Shown: positions 40,901-55,900 of the stretch, piece by piece | How the letters are laid out: every line of letters starts with the position of its first letter | How positions within the stretch are numbered: position 1 is the stretch's first letter | NCBI GenBank assembly: GCA_013398015.1 | Contig: VZRR01011618.1 | Location: forward strand, 1,164,021 to 1,228,020 | DNA length: 64,000 bases | Direction of reading: 5' to 3' | Source of the DNA: Oreocharis arfaki | Lineage: Eukaryota; Chordata; Aves; Passeriformes; Paramythiidae | The notes under the pieces: generated by a model | Told to the model about the DNA's origin: nothing | Databases searched by the model: none | Seen by the model: only the letters and a program-made list of their open reading frames with translations | Position numbers and translations under genes: made by a program

Positions 40901-43900
40901 CAGGTTTCCACAGCACAGAATAAATGAACCGCTCAAGCAGTGCGGCAGATGAAAAGCTTGAATCTTTTAAGGGATGGGGGAGCACGAAAGCCAAAACCAG
41001 AAAACATACTGCTGGAAAGAACTAAAGCTAAGGATTAGCAGATGAACAGGACAGAGTCTCATGTGAATTTAGGGCCTGATTTTGCCCCCTAGAATGCAGC
41101 AAAAATCCCCACTTCAAGGGGGGACTGCAATCACCCTGCAGGTGCAAGGTGATTGCAATCCTGCTCCAAACGCTCCCCTGGAACGTGCCAGGAATGCAAA
41201 CAGAATAATCCATGTGCTGTGGAGACCCAGTACCACTCGTCACCCAATACAAACAACTCCCTGTGCCCATCAGTCAATTAGAGAGCCCAGAGATCTAGAG
41301 ATATAAGATTAAAAAGAAGTATTTTCCAAAAATTAAAACCCATGAGATTAATTCTTACTGCAAGCAAGAGCAAGCAAAAAAGCAGAAAGAAAACCAAGGC
41401 AAAAAGGTAACACGTATTATCATAGCGTCAAGCTAAAACAATTAAGGGAAAAAATTATAAGCTCCAGCCCCTGCAGAAAGTCAAGAAGTTATAATGAACA
41501 GTACTTCCCATGGAAATATAAATTAGCAAGAGGCACTTGGCAGCCCACATACCTGCACAGAAATAAGGTAAACACATCCATAAGAGCTACCAAAGGCTTT
41601 GCAGGAACTTCTAAAACCACCGAACACTCAAACTCTTTGCAAAGCAGCAGCTTCCCTCATCCCACAACATAGCACAGGGGAACATGGTCCTAACCTGGGT
41701 CACGGGATGACAACTACTCTGTCTCTGAGTTCACATGAATCTAAGAACCCCAAAATGCATGTTTTGAACATGTCACCCACGGGCACACAGATGCTACAGC
41801 CCTTTGTACACCCATTTATGACCTTTAGCTGCACCACGGGCTTGGCGGGGACGGATGCTAGAAGATGTTTCAAATTAAGTACTGGGTGCAGAAAAATGGA
41901 GGTGACTTCCTTCACATTAGGCTCGCTTACCCTTCATTTGGTCTAAAAAGCAGCAACACTGAAGATTTGGTTAATGAGCATCTCTAGGCAAAACCCACGG
42001 AATACTTAAGTTTAGGATGAAACAGACACAAGCTCAGGCTCATACACCCAACCATTACTGTGGATTTAGTTAACTGCTCTGCATTTCTGAATTAATGCAA
42101 TACACCAAACTGAATGGGTTTGTGTTAGGAACTGAGAGCTCACTTAAAAAAGGATTTTTTTCAGACTGGCATCACACTTCCTGCATGGTCACTTTTACAG
42201 CAAAATAAAAGGGCTTTAATGTGAATGACCATTAACCACACAGACAGGTTATGACAGAGACAGGAGGAAGGCATCGAAAATCTATGCTGTAAATGCAGTT
42301 TACCCTTATAAATGGCACTCACACAAGGACCACACTGGCAGTATAACTCACTTGAAAAGTGTTCCTGAGGGACACCTGCCTTACCTCCCCTGCACCAGCT
42401 GCAAACAGAGCCTCTGCTACCTTCCCCAGGCTGGCACTAACGCTATGAGCCATCCACTCCTGAGCTGTCCTTCACCTTCAAGGCTACTGTAGAAAAATGC
42501 AGAAATCCCAGACACCACAAATCTGCTTGGATGAAAAGGGCTGCACCAGGGCAAGAGCAGCACTCCTTTCTTTTTTCTCTCTCTATTAGATCTGGTCAGT
42601 TTTATTTGCAATTTCAAAGCTTTTCATCAGCTTTAAAATTCAGCTACAAGTAAGAAAGATAAGTAGACTTATTCATTTAAAGAAATCATACTTCTGAGTG
42701 GCTTTATAGGATGAAGGTAAAAACTAGAGAGCAAAATTACTCTTAACACCATCTGTACCACCAGCCTTATTTCTGAAATTTCTCCCTGCTATGTCAAGGC
42801 ATTAAACACATTCATTTATGACTGTGTGGATAGGTAAAGCCTTTCTGTATCAAAGCGTCACAAAATCAGAAATTTGGGAAGACCTCATCTAAAAGACAGA
42901 AAAACAAGGATATTAGGGAAAACCCCAGAAAAGACAAATACTCGTTAAATTTGGCTCTCTAGTGAAGCAGCATGTTTAGCTGTGTAGGTTTGAAAGGACT
43001 GCTTTGCCAGCCAAATTATGGTCTCACCTTCATGCTAAGTGTTCATGGGACTGCTACAATAACAAGTAATTATTGGGGATGGGGACTACAAGAATGATGC
43101 ACACGACACACAAAAGGGACTAAAAGAATGACACACAAAAGCAGAAAAAGTGGGATTAAAACCAAACAAAAATTAGTCAGACATTTTAACCAGATGGCAT
43201 TTCCTCTTCCTAGCAGTCTGATGTGCTAAAGCCAAGCACACGCGCTATGACAGCAGATGGAAATCACACAGCTTTGTTTATGTTTGGGACCTACAGTAAA
43301 GGGAACCAGGCAAGTTTGTGCAGAGAATAATTACCCAGAGCCAAAGAAATGGGTGTTTTTTGAAAAAATACCAATCCACAATTGGGCAGGAGTTATAGCC
43401 AACAAAAACTCAAAACAATTCAGTAACTGAAAAACCAGGAGTGTTCCCTAAATCATATTCACGATGGAGAGAGCTACTTTCAACCTCTTCAAAGCTGCAG
43501 CTGACCACAATGCACTTTATAACCTGCCAAACACATTTTCTTCTCTTCAACAAAGCCATTTTACTTTCTTTCCACTTCACTCAAACTAGGTACACTCTTC
43601 CAAGTAACATCAGTCCTCGGCCACACTCCAGTCTATCACAAAATCCACTTAAGAAGGCTAGAGAATAACTTTGTAATGACTATTCCTCAAAACCACACCT
43701 CAGGACATCACAAACTGAGACTAGAGCTTTGTCTGCTTTAAAGACAAGCAACAAGAATTTTGTCTTTCACTCAAAAGGTAATTTCATCTCCCTGTGTTCC
43801 CAGGCACATCACTTTGTACCTTTTACTTGCCACCACAAGGATTTGACAGGAGTTTCTATTTTTCACAAAACTCCTCTTTTACTTGACCACATCAATGCTT

Positions 43901-46900
43901 ACCTCCAGCAGTACCAGGCCTTAAAAAATGGAGGTTTTGGGAGATCGGGGGGATGCAGAGGCTCTGCAGCACAAACCCCAACCTGCTGTCAGAGTTAGCA
44001 GCAGCCAGTCTCTGAGATAGAAAATATCACATCCTTTTGTGCTTTTCTGCAGACATACTAAGCTTTCAACTCTCTATGATGCCCTTCAATTTTCTAAATT
44101 TCTATCAGCCTACCACTAAAAAAATAATTCAATAAATAGCCCAACTGTTTGCTTTCTTATATGCCCATTTCAATTGCACCTGAATGCCCTAAAGAGTACC
44201 CATTACTGCTGCTGAAGCATTTTTCCTTTCAAAGTTCTCCAAACTCTTTATACATTGACTAATGAATCAGGCAATATTTACCCAGTTGCCTGGAAAATAG
44301 ATACACCTTTTGTAACCGCACAAAGTAACAAGAAGTGACTCATTAGCAAAGCCAGGAACAGAAGCTGTGACTCTCAGCTCCTACTAATGTGGCATCTCCC
44401 CAGACACGAGTCCCAGAACATTTGCTCCCAAGGTGCCTGATCCATCTCTCTGGAAGACTGAAGATTTAGCAACCTGCAATGTTGTGCTCCATCCCCAATA
44501 CCACGCATCTCACAAGGCATAATTAGTTCAGTATCCTCTTGTCTCTCACACCACCATTCATACAACATCAAATGCCTCAGCAAGAACTTCCTAATTAAAA
44601 CACGTAAAGGCTAAAATAAAACATTTTTTTGTCACATCACTGCTGGGTCTTTTATTCACAATTGAAACAGCTTCATGTTTAACTGTATACAGAGCCACAT
44701 ATGCTATCTCAGCACAGAGCAGCAAACAGTGACCACTTCAATGCCGTGAGCAATTCTCGAGCTGCCCCTTCATCACTAGAAGGAGGCGTCGATCTGCCTG
44801 CAGGAACTGACTGAGCTCTCCCGAACGAGGACCTTATCTACAGTGCCACATGCAGGGGGTCACACAGCCCCACTCCAGCACAGCACTTGGCACAAGTGAT
44901 CCCAGCTGTGCAGGAAAGGCAGGCACATGGCATTCTCAGCCCTACATCTCCCAAGCCCCAGCACTCTGGGGATCTCTGCTACCCCGCCTCAAAGTGACAA
45001 TCTCCTCTACTCCACACTGTCTCAGTAGGAAACCAAGTATTTCCCTATATCATGCTGAAAAACAAACTTCCCTCTCTCCCTGAGACCACTCAACCTGGAA
45101 CTGAAAGCTCAAAGCTGATCTCTGTCTTATACCACAGATACAATAGAAGCCAAGGCCAAGGAGCACGGTTTCCATGCAAACCAGCACTCAGGAAGCCCAC
45201 TTCCAGCCACAAACCTGCACACTCCCCTCCACTGCATGAAATACAGAACATGCTGCCGAGACTCGGCAATCCACACTGATCTCCATCCGTGCAGCAGAAT
45301 GTTCTTGCCTTCTCCTGAAAACAAGGGGAAGGAAAATGACAAGAATAAAAAAAACCCCGTCAGTAAAGAAAAAGGAAAGAAAAGGACTGCTGTCATCGCC
45401 ACAGGGAAGCAGAGGCACAAACCACAACTCTGCATGTACGCCAGCCTTGCCAATGCTTGGATCTGAAGGCAAAGAAGCCCAGTACAGCAGGCTGTGAAGA
45501 GCAAAGCCAAAACTTCCCACTAAATATTGCTGCCAAACAAGACATTTCTTGTCAGTATTTGTAAAACAAATTGAGCCTGTGCTGTAAATATCCCTGCATC
45601 TGTGTGCTGTTTGTTTCAGCATGAAGACTTGCAAATAAGCCTCCCAGCATACTTGCTGCTGAGAATGGCTTGAGCCACTCTGGTAGGACTCAGCTGCCCA
45701 GACCCTACAACTGGCCCTCTGTGACCGAGGAAAGACAGCACTACGGCAGCCTCTGGTATTAGCACTGCAACGAGGTGGGCAGTGGTTCGCAGCCACCTGT
45801 ATACAACTTTTTAAAAAGCAATAAGCAAAGGAAAAAAACCTTTTATGAAAAAAAAAATTGTTTAAAAGTTACTTCAACACTACTAGATTGATTTCAGAAT
45901 GCTTCAAAAGCTTAACAAGCAAATCAACCACAAAACTTGGTTTGGGCTCAAACTATTTGTTTAGGGTTTCTTTCTGCATCCACCAAAACCTCCTTTACCA
46001 CAAGCCAGTCTTCCAGCTCACCTTGCCCCATGAGGCAAGTTCACAAACTCTGTTATGATATCCTTTAGCAAGAATGATAGAAGGGGTAAAAGTCCATCTC
46101 TGAAAAATATCCAGCTATTTTTTCCAGGTTCTTCCCAAACAAGACACAAAAGGCAGCTCTGCTTTACCCTCAAAGAGAGAATGATACCTATTGCCATGTT
46201 ACAACATCCTGGTCACTGCCTGCCACTCAGCAAGTGGCAATCTGACTGTAGCACTACTGGCATCAAAGAAAATTTTGGGGACCTACTGATCTATTCCCAG
46301 GTCTTCCAACCCCTTACAGCATGACTTTCACCAGGCTGCTCCATTGAGATTAACTCACCTTTCAAGAGAAACAGGAAGCTTAACTTAAATATTTCCCCAT
46401 CACGGTGAGAGGAAAGGCACTGCAAGTAACAAGCTTCCTATGAAAAGTATTAAAGCACTGCATGGGAGGGACTTGAAAATACATTTCTTGCAAGTAACTT
46501 CCATAAAATAGTTTCGTCCAGATGTCAACATCTGGAAAATGAGAGTATATTAGGGTTTGATGAATTGAAGTTTATTTTACAGCAAAACCAAACAATGCAT
46601 TTCCCTCCCCATCACCATTCCTTACAAACTCAGGAGTGGAGACTGACCCATTGAAGTAAGTGCCAAAACTTCCCTGCATATCAAACTGAAGTCCTAAACA
46701 CTGAATCTTTCCTTCTCCAACCCAGAACTAAAATGAACCCTAAAGGGAGTTATTCCTTAGTTGTATTACAGCGGCATTTTGAAGGGCCATCTGAACAGCC
46801 TCATCATCCAGCATTTGTATACATATGCCACATACACACATACAGAGTACGCAGTAAGTGCCCCAACATGGAACTAGCCTAAAACAAAAGACACAAAAAG

Positions 46901-49900
46901 GTAGCAACCAGTCCATACTCGAAAACTGAAGCTGATTAGAAACTGAAGCCAAGAGGCTGGCTCAGTATCCTATTTGCTAGCCCTCATTGTTGACAGCAAA
47001 AAATTAATTATCAGTGCTTTTGTTAGAAATGGAGACTGGTTTTCATGGATTTCAGAGGTATGCCAGATCTCCTCACAACCTTTACCTTGTCAGAGCCAAT
47101 ACAAGTTATCTACTGGTTTTTCAGCAGGTGGCAAGTGGTGCAGGCTTCACTGACCTCTGAGGAACAGCCCTGCTTTCTGCCAGCAAATGACTTGGAACTC
47201 TGTCCCCACCAGTTGGGCAGAGATGAAAGTGTGTGTGCACTTGGACGAGCTCAGCAGAATGCAAACAGAAGGCAGAGGCAGAGGACTCCACAGGGCAGAT
47301 ACCTGCCTGGTGGCAGGTGGAGAGCAGGGCAGGTTAACTAACACAAACCCACGTTAAATTGCATTTACCAATGACTTATTCTAGGTCACTGCTTGATGGA
47401 TGTGGGTTAGTTTCAAAAGTGTAATTTTAAGGCAGCCACATGATGTGCAGAGCTGACTTACATTCGTGCACAGTGCACAACCTGTTCATACCATGGCAAT
47501 CCGCCCCAACACACAGGTAGGCAGCAAGCTGCTCTGCAGGGCAGGAAGGGGAACTTGCCACCTGCAGGCAAAGCTCTCAAAGCTGCAGAGGCACTACGAC
47601 ACAAAAGCTAAAACCACAAGCAATGTGTTATTGAGTTGAACCACAGCGGAGATTTTCACATCTGCAAACCAGAAAGTACACACCTGTTCATTCCTCTCCA
47701 CACACACAACCACTTACAAAAACAAGTTCCTCTGCCTTCACATCAAAAATTGCCAGGAACTTATACCAGCACAGAGGAAGGTCTTTAAAAGAAGGCACAT
47801 TTTATTGAGAAACACAGATGGGTGGATGCTTCAAAACCAAGCAAACAGGCTTACTGCTCACACAACATTTGCTGTCAGAGCAGAATTGCACTGCCCTCCA
47901 GCTGAGGCACAACATGTGGGATTCCTCCTCCCATGGCTTGTGGAAAAAAAACTTGCACGCTGTGTGTCCCCTACAAAAGGCAATGTTAGCTGGGGTCTCA
48001 GCTTCAGGCTGAAAAACATGCTGTCAGAGAAGTAACAGCCATAAGGAAAAAAACTATTCCCCTCCACTCGTTCAAAGGAAGATGGTAAGATATAGGCTCC
48101 CTGCAGAAGAAACCGCACAGAATTACGTGAGTCCAGTTAAAGGCAAAAAGTTTCAGAGCCATCAAAAAAGCTAAAATAGCAATAAAAGCCAAAAGGGGAG
48201 AGGGAAAACAAGAAGGAAAGAGCATGACACATACCCACAGTCTATCCAGCTTATAGTACCACGTCCTTTCACCTCCTGGGCCACGCTGGACAGTAACCTG
48301 AGTGAGCTTTCAGCAGCAGCGGCTGGAAGACAAAATTAAATAATAAAACTAAATTAACAACAGCATTACTGCTCCACACAAAACAATGTTGCATTTCTAT
48401 GTTCCGAAGCACTCAAAGAACATTTTGTCTCATTTGAAGAAACCAGTATAACAGGAATCAGTAAAATCTTCTGTAAACTAGAAGGAAAGCTGGCTGCAGC
48501 TGAAGCTGGGTGGCTCCTTTCCTCTACCCCCTTAAACAACACACAAATTGGTATTTCCAGACACACTCCCTGAGCTACATTTATGGAGCTATAATGTGTC
48601 CTCTCCTACAGCTTCCATCCCTACATTGCCTTTTTCCCTGTGGCTGGGCATGAACCAGCTTGTACCACTGCATGCTAATTAGAGCAATCTCATTTAGGAC
48701 TTTCATCAGCTGTAAGGGCAAGCCATTCAGCATCTCTGCCTCCCTAATTCTACCCCAGCCATACACAGAAAATAACAGACTTTATTCTCCTAATAACCCT
48801 GGGAGATACCCAAACCAACAGTCATGAGCAGTACCCAGAAAAGGTCCTTCCAAGTACTGGCTGTATTATAAATACCCAACAGAGATTTTTATAATGCCAT
48901 GCCACATGTGTAGATTTTGCAAAACACTACCATTCCAAAAGAGTCTTATAAATGGCATTAAAAATAAACAGAAGAGAGAAAAATATAGCAGTACAAATAC
49001 ATATCCATTCCCCCAAAAAATATTAACAGGAACTGTTTCCTTCCTCAATAAACAGAAAATAGAAACCCAGAGCCTCTTCCAGATCTCCATAACTACTTCA
49101 AGTAACTGAATGTGAGAATGGCTATATTGGGTCAGACCAAATGCTTCTGCAGACCAACATCTTATCTCCAGCACTTGAGGAAGTGAGGGCCTGTAGATGT
49201 CAGAGCACACAAGTAGAACCAGAATGTAAGGATACCCCATCAAATAATCTCTAAACCTTCACAATTATTACCTCAACAATCTCCTGAGCCAGAAACAGCC
49301 TCTTTCTGTTTGACAGACTTTGCTTGGGCCTGATGCCATCAGAGACACCAACCCACAAACATCAGTTCTCAAGAAACTCTCCTACCCCCCCGATACCCAG
49401 GACATGCAATTGCCACTTCTCTCCAACATGGGGACTTAGACAGGTGGGGGAATTCTTTGCATGTACTTAGAGTGGAACAGTTTAACAAAAACACTTTTAA
49501 AAATAAGCATTCGGGGACCCACTTGTCCCAGCAGACTCAGCAGCTGAGTACCCCGGCAGGATACCCAGCTGGCAGGGGGCACTAAACATCTACAAATTTT
49601 GACACCTCCCAAAACCAATGATTTTTCTGCTTGCAATAGAAAGTGACATCTAGTTCTGCTCAGCTGGGAAGTAAAGCCTTTGTTCCAGCGGTACGACCAG
49701 ATGCCAGCCAGCATCTCATCACAGCTGGGGGATGTATATCTGGGACTGAAACTGCACCTCCAAATGCCCATCTCTTTATTCCCCTCCCCTCTTTCTGGGT
49801 GAGAGCTGAGCAAGAGAATTCTAATTGTGCAAGGATCACTGTTCTAGGAAGAAACATTAATTCCACAGTCAGCTCTGCATGTAATGCTTTAGACTGCTAA

Positions 49901-52900
49901 ACCCAACCAATTAAATAACAAAAATAGAAAAAAAGAAATCTCCATAACACGGCTTTTGAACAATGCCCATAGGGCAACATTTATTAGATGAGTGTCACAG
50001 CTGAAGTGTTCTGGTTGTGCTGCTAAAAATGAAAGCAACCACCACTTAAAATATTAAGCGTAAAAAGAAAATTTTCCCTTTAAGAAGCTGAATAATACAG
50101 ATGTCTTTTTATCTAAAGTGTTCCTTTCAAAAATCAAAAAGCATTAGAAACTCTTTTATGATTTTCACTTTGAACCTGTTACTACAAAACCATTTGGCCA
50201 AGTTCAAGCACTCAAAGTTCCCAACTATAGCAAAACACAAGTATTTTGACAAAAAAATAAGCCATATATATAATTTTAACTGTTTCAGAATAAGCATATC
50301 TTTAGGAAACAAAGTTAATTCCTCCAGCACCTGCACATCTTTGTCTGCAAAATTCTCTGATACTGGGGGGGCAGGGGAGGAGGATATCAGTCACCATATA
50401 CTGCTCCAACTTGAGACACTATTATCCCAGAGCAAGTCTACCACAGTGTTTAATTGACACAAGACCTTTGCAACAGGCCAGAAAAGGAGGATCCAGCACC
50501 CAAATAAAACATTATCTTGTCCTGCTGGCCTACAGGAAGAAGGAGGAAGCAACAACAAAAACAATACAGCACTAAGGAAAATCATCTTAGTGACACATTT
50601 TACTTCTTGCTGTCCAATGACTTCCACATTCACAAAAGCATTCTGCACTTGTATATCGAGTTTAAAGACAGTTTCTTCATTTTACATGGTGTCACACAAA
50701 ACACCTCCCAAAAAACCAAGGCAACAAAGGAGAAAAGGTACAGCAGGAGCAGAACAGAGCAAAGGAAGAGCAAACGGGTAAGTAAACAGCCAGAAAGGTG
50801 AGTCTGAATGACAGAGGAGACAACAAAAAGATTCAAGAGGACAGGTGGCATAATGTGAAATGAGTCATTTTCCATCTTACACAACAGTTCTTTTTTTATT
50901 TTTGTATTTTGTTAATTAAAGCTGAAAGACAACTAAGGGACACTCACAACTGTCAGAAGCAAAGATGGACTGATTTCAGTACTGTAACTATTCATTAAGC
51001 CTTTCAGTGTCACCAGGAAGTCGAAACTTGCAAACTACTGTGATAAACACACCAGAAAGCTCTTATTACAGGGAACCAGTTTTGGAGACAAAGCCAGAAT
51101 AAAATACATTTTTGCCAATGTGACAGAGCAATTAGAAGGCTGAATTAAGATGACCCCAGACTTGAAACATCAGGAGCCTCTGAATTAAAACAAAGGACAC
51201 CAGTCCCAAAGAAGCCCTTGTAGTCACAGAGGAGCCCCTTGGTACACACCTTGCTGGGCACAAAGAACTGTGACATCGAAAACAAAACCAAAAAAAAAAA
51301 AAAAAAANAAAAAAGAAGACTTACCAGATTTGGAATAGAGCACTAATACATTATTCCGTGTCCTGAGAAGCTTCTTAAAATCCTTGTGATCACTTATTTT
51401 CTCTATGAGTGGAGACACCTTCAATGAGTACGCGAATGCTGGCAAGAATGCCTAGGGAAACAGAGAGCCAGAAACATCAGTCACAAATACAAAGAAAACC
51501 TGCTTTTGCAAATTGCTGTGATGTTTTTTTATAATCTTGAGACATGCTGCCTTAAATAGGCTATCACATTGATTTGATCGGCAAAACCAAAAGAAAAAAT
51601 GCCAGGCACATGATTTATTGAAACTGGGCCAATACCATTCCTAACAGGTACCCTTAAATGGAAAGATGAACACAACGTCAAGAAATACGGTTTTACGTAA
51701 AACCATAAAAAGTCTGTTCCCTAATCAGATAACAGGGTAACAATTCTTATGTAAATTTAATATACTTTAACAAGAGAAGCAGCAAATTGCCACTTTGAGA
51801 GCACTTTTGTCCCTAGATCTCACAATATGCTGCAAACTCAATCTAGTACTTGATAACCTACAGAAGACAGTGAGAGCCATGAAGTTAAAATAACCCACAC
51901 TGACAGGGAGCAGATGTAGGAAATGAGAACAGAAAACGCAAGTAATCCAGCATTACAGCACTAAGCACAGCCCTCTTCCACCCACCCTTCCCAAGTGGAG
52001 CAGGGCTCCTGTTTCCCAGTGCCCACACCATGTCACACACAGAGCAGCGTCTTGTTCAGCTTCCACTGGACACATGGAAGACAGAGCATTTAATCTCTCT
52101 GCATCTCAGTTCTGTATCTATGCAAACAAGTTATTCTCCATTGCATCTTTTGGTCTATTTAAATCACGACAGTTCCAGAGCAGAGTTTGTCTGCCATAAA
52201 GTAAAACTCCTATCAAATTATGACCATAACCTCAGCTGGGGCCTTTACTGCTTATTCTTACTGCAATAATCTTCAATAATAATAATATAATAATAATCTT
52301 ATCCATCAGGCTATGCTGCTTCCTTTCTGCACTGTACTGAATTCGTGCTAATGGAATGATTATGGGAAGCTTAGCTGGAGAAATTATCTAGCTTCCATTC
52401 ACCTTACAGTAAAACCTTAACACTTAATTGCTTGGCTAAAAGCTTTAGCTCATTTGCCTAACACACATAAGAGATTCAACATTTCCTTAATTACAGAACT
52501 GATTTTGATCGTGCCTCACTCCAACCAGGCAGGAAAATGTGTCCACAGTGGATGTGAAGAAGTAAAAGGCTGTTCTTGCATCCCACGTATTACATCATAC
52601 AGCATTGAAAGGAGGGACTAAGCCAATGAAGTCAGGATACAAAGCCCCAGGCACACACCTCATTCAAATTCAGCTATTCGCAAGCACCATAGTCACTGAG
52701 GCCCAGAAACAAAACCCTGCACCTACCAAATAGGCTGTATAAATGTCAGAAGTCTTTACATGTGGAGAACAGAGGGGCACGAGGGGAATCCTCAGACACA
52801 CGAGGTAAAGGAGAGAAGCTGAGCCGAGATGGAGATCATCCTCAAAACACCCAGGACATTTGAGAATTCAGAAGTTACTAGAAAATACACCTATAACATA

Positions 52901-55900
52901 AAGCAGGATTCCAGCCACTGGGCCCTGCTGACTAGATAGTCAAATTGTGAGAAGGAAGTGAGCACATTTGTGAGTCACCCTCCACCTTCAGCAGAAATGT
53001 CCTTGATGCTTTAATTTGACCAAAAGACTCGCATTCTTCTAAATCCAGATGTCCAGAGCTCAGCCTTCCTCCTCCAGGTTGATGTACATGAAACATTTGC
53101 ATATTTTCTGAGACGAACACATGGTGTTGCAAATCAAAGCAGGAAAATATAGTTGTGATAAGTGAGGTGACACGGATATGGAAAGTCCTGCCCAAAACCA
53201 TCACAATCAGGGGCTGCACAGGAGAAATAAATCCAACATTATGGGCAGATCTCTTTAATGCTAAGTACTTTTTAAAAAACTCTTCCCTTCACCTCAATTT
53301 TTGTAACTATTCAAGTGTCTTATAGTTCAAGTGTCTTCTGTACCTTGAGTTACAGAAGTCCATAACTAAGCTTAACTGAAACTAAGGCTGAACACAGGGA
53401 AAAAGTAAAACTACAGGTTGCTTGTTCGGTTTAAAAAACTGGACTCAAGGATACTCTAGTCTATGAACTCTTTATCAAAAAGAAGTAATTGGACTAAAAA
53501 ACCCCACAAAAGCCACTTCCAACATGACACCAAACGATATTGTAAACTTTGTTGAAAGTGTTTACCAATAGCTCAGAAGAGGGGTATTAGAACGAGATGA
53601 TCTTTGAGCTCCCTTCCAGCCCACACCATTTTATGGTTTCAAGAACAGACATTCCATGTCTTTTCCAGCTAGAAAGGCTGTTTTGCCAATTTCAGTGAAT
53701 TCTGGGGGTTTTTTTTTCCTTTCTTTCCTTATAATGGCAGACCTGTAAACCTCTTGAAAAATTGTATTCTGAAAACAATGACAGCTTTAACTACTACCCT
53801 GTCGGTGTTGCCACTAACAGAAAACTCGCTGCGCTGGTGGAACAGCAGGCGCTTGGAGGGAGATGCACGTCACATTGCATATAACCACTGCTTCGTTGCC
53901 CAATTCCTCTCCAGGTATCAAATCAATACATGTTACGCATTTTCCTGTAGTTTCACAGTAGTAGCACTCTGTGTTCCTATGGTTTAGCCCAAAACCCACC
54001 GGGAAAGGCACTGTGCATATAAGCACACCAGTCAGCCCAGCTGAATAAATCATCATCTCCCTTTAATTAAGATTAATGTTGCAGCCTTTCCTGGTTATAC
54101 AACCCAAAAGGTCCAAGCCAAAGGCATCGAGCTGGACAGAAATGCCCTGCCTGCACATCTAAGGCAGCCGCAGCAGTACTGGGAGGTTATCGGCTGAGCG
54201 GGGAAGTTCACCGGCTCCAATCAGCATTTGCACTATGATGTTTGCAAACTGATAAGAATTAAGTAGTTCCGCACCCTCCAGCTTTCTCCTGCTGAAATTA
54301 ATCAAGACCCTACCCAGGAATAAACGAGAGGCTGGTTTATGGTTAAACCTCCAGAAGAACCTCTGCCTTCCCTACCAGCTCCATTGAAGACAAGGGATGC
54401 CAAGGAATCAATTCCACCAGATGCCAATCCCAAACACGGGGCTGCTTTGCCCTGCTCTAGTCACAGCAGTGATAACTGTACCAGCCCCTAAAACCTCACC
54501 AGGGCTGCAGCCACTAGTTCTGGCAACAGCATAAAATTAAGAGGATGGGAAAAAAGAATTCTGTGGAAGCAGTTTCACTCTTCTTTTCCACAGAAAACCA
54601 AACTCATGTTACTGCACAGCCCATAGGTAAAGCAGCAGCAAAGAGGAAGCTAATTTGCATGTACTGTGCTACATGAATTTAACTGTAAGATATGACTCAG
54701 GTAGATTTACTCACGACATTTTGCAGGAAACCTCATCAGCCAGGCACTGCCCAATCAAGCACACTGCTTTTTGTTTAAATCCAGGGCACAAGATGAGATG
54801 AGCGCATATTAAAAAAAGAAGAGGTCAAGAAAGGTGACAGTCCCTCCCGGGCAGGAAGCCTCTTTTCATATGCGTCAGGAAGTGCTACATTCACACATAT
54901 GGAAATCTATAAATAAGAAACAAGCTAAACTCTCTTGTCACTTGAGCATCCTAAAGCTTTAAAATCTATTCACGACCACCACTGAAATGTTAAGAAAGGC
55001 TCCAAGTATTTTTCTCAAGAAGCTGCCCACCTCCATACCTGCTAAAGTAAAAGGCATAATAGGACTAACGTGCAACATCCCTGCCACCCTTGCCAGTTAT
55101 GGCAATGAGAAACTGCAACAAAACTGAGAGAAGTTCTATTTTATTTCATGCTGTGTTTGCACAGCTGCCTATCATAACATCCATGGCTGGTTCAGTGACA
55201 CAACTGACACCTGGTGTTCTCAGAGGCAGGAAACTCTGGTGGAGACCTTCAAAAAAAGACAGACTACACGTGGAAGACTACGAAATGCAAGTCTCATAGC
55301 AATTCTGGTCTGCAGATTTTCCCCAGCTCAAGATCTCAATCTGAATTTATTTTCACAGAATTTTTATGGTGTAGGTCACACATCAGTCATGTGACCGTAG
55401 TGTCTGAGATGCATGAAAGACTCTCAAGTGAAACATAAGTGAGCCCAAACCCTCAAGACAGTCAATTCAAAACTGCTGAGACACTGCTATTCAAGTACAA
55501 GGTACAAAACTTCCATGTGTTCTAGCTGTCACAGTTCTTCAAAGTATGTATTCAAATATATGATGTTGCAAGCTCGGTGGAAGAAGTCTGATCAGTCAAA
55601 AAGGTTTAATTTTCTTTTTTCCCCCACTCTCCAGCAATTCCTTGCAGAGCTGCAGAACATATGCATGTGTTAAAGAGCAGTAAACACTCCACAACCCCAC
55701 TCCCTTAGAACTGGCACTGAGCTTTCAGAAACCCAGAGGCAAAGAGTTACAGGCAAATAAGTATTTGCTAATTATACTTCCAGGACTGACAGGATTGAAA
55801 AATGTGGTCATCCCTCAGGCTGCATTTTCTCAAAATCATCAAGGATCTGAGTAAGCAGAGTTTATTTCTCAAGTTTTTACTCTTCTCTGAATCTCATTTT

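Larger units (their letters stand above)
34653..48234 (-). other. PDIA5: PDIA5 intron 3 (13.6 kb)
   Basis: Donor gtatgt, acceptor tttgcag; the longest intron fully inside the window. It has an A-rich low-complexity block near 37670-37760, a small CpG cluster near 38253-38280 and a 21-bp tandem repeat at 35258-35315. A 202-codon sense-strand ORF (45796-45188) lacks any recognisable domain and is treated as chance. I see nothing else nameable. Confidence 0.85.
48323..51324 (-). other. PDIA5: PDIA5 intron 2 (3.0 kb)
   Basis: Donor gtaagt, acceptor tcttccag. It carries a poly-A tract (poly-T in the sense of PDIA5) at 51290-51314 just after the donor, and an ancient interspersed repeat remnant near 49110-49290. 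No coding potential was recognised. Confidence 0.88.

Noticed and set aside
45188..45796. 202-codon minus-strand ORF inside intron 3
   Set aside because: No recognisable domain or splice-consistent borders. It is a chance open frame in a slightly GC-richer part of the intron.
51224..51445. 73-codon minus-strand ORF as an independent gene
   Set aside because: It is exon 2 plus read-through into the poly-T start of intron 2.
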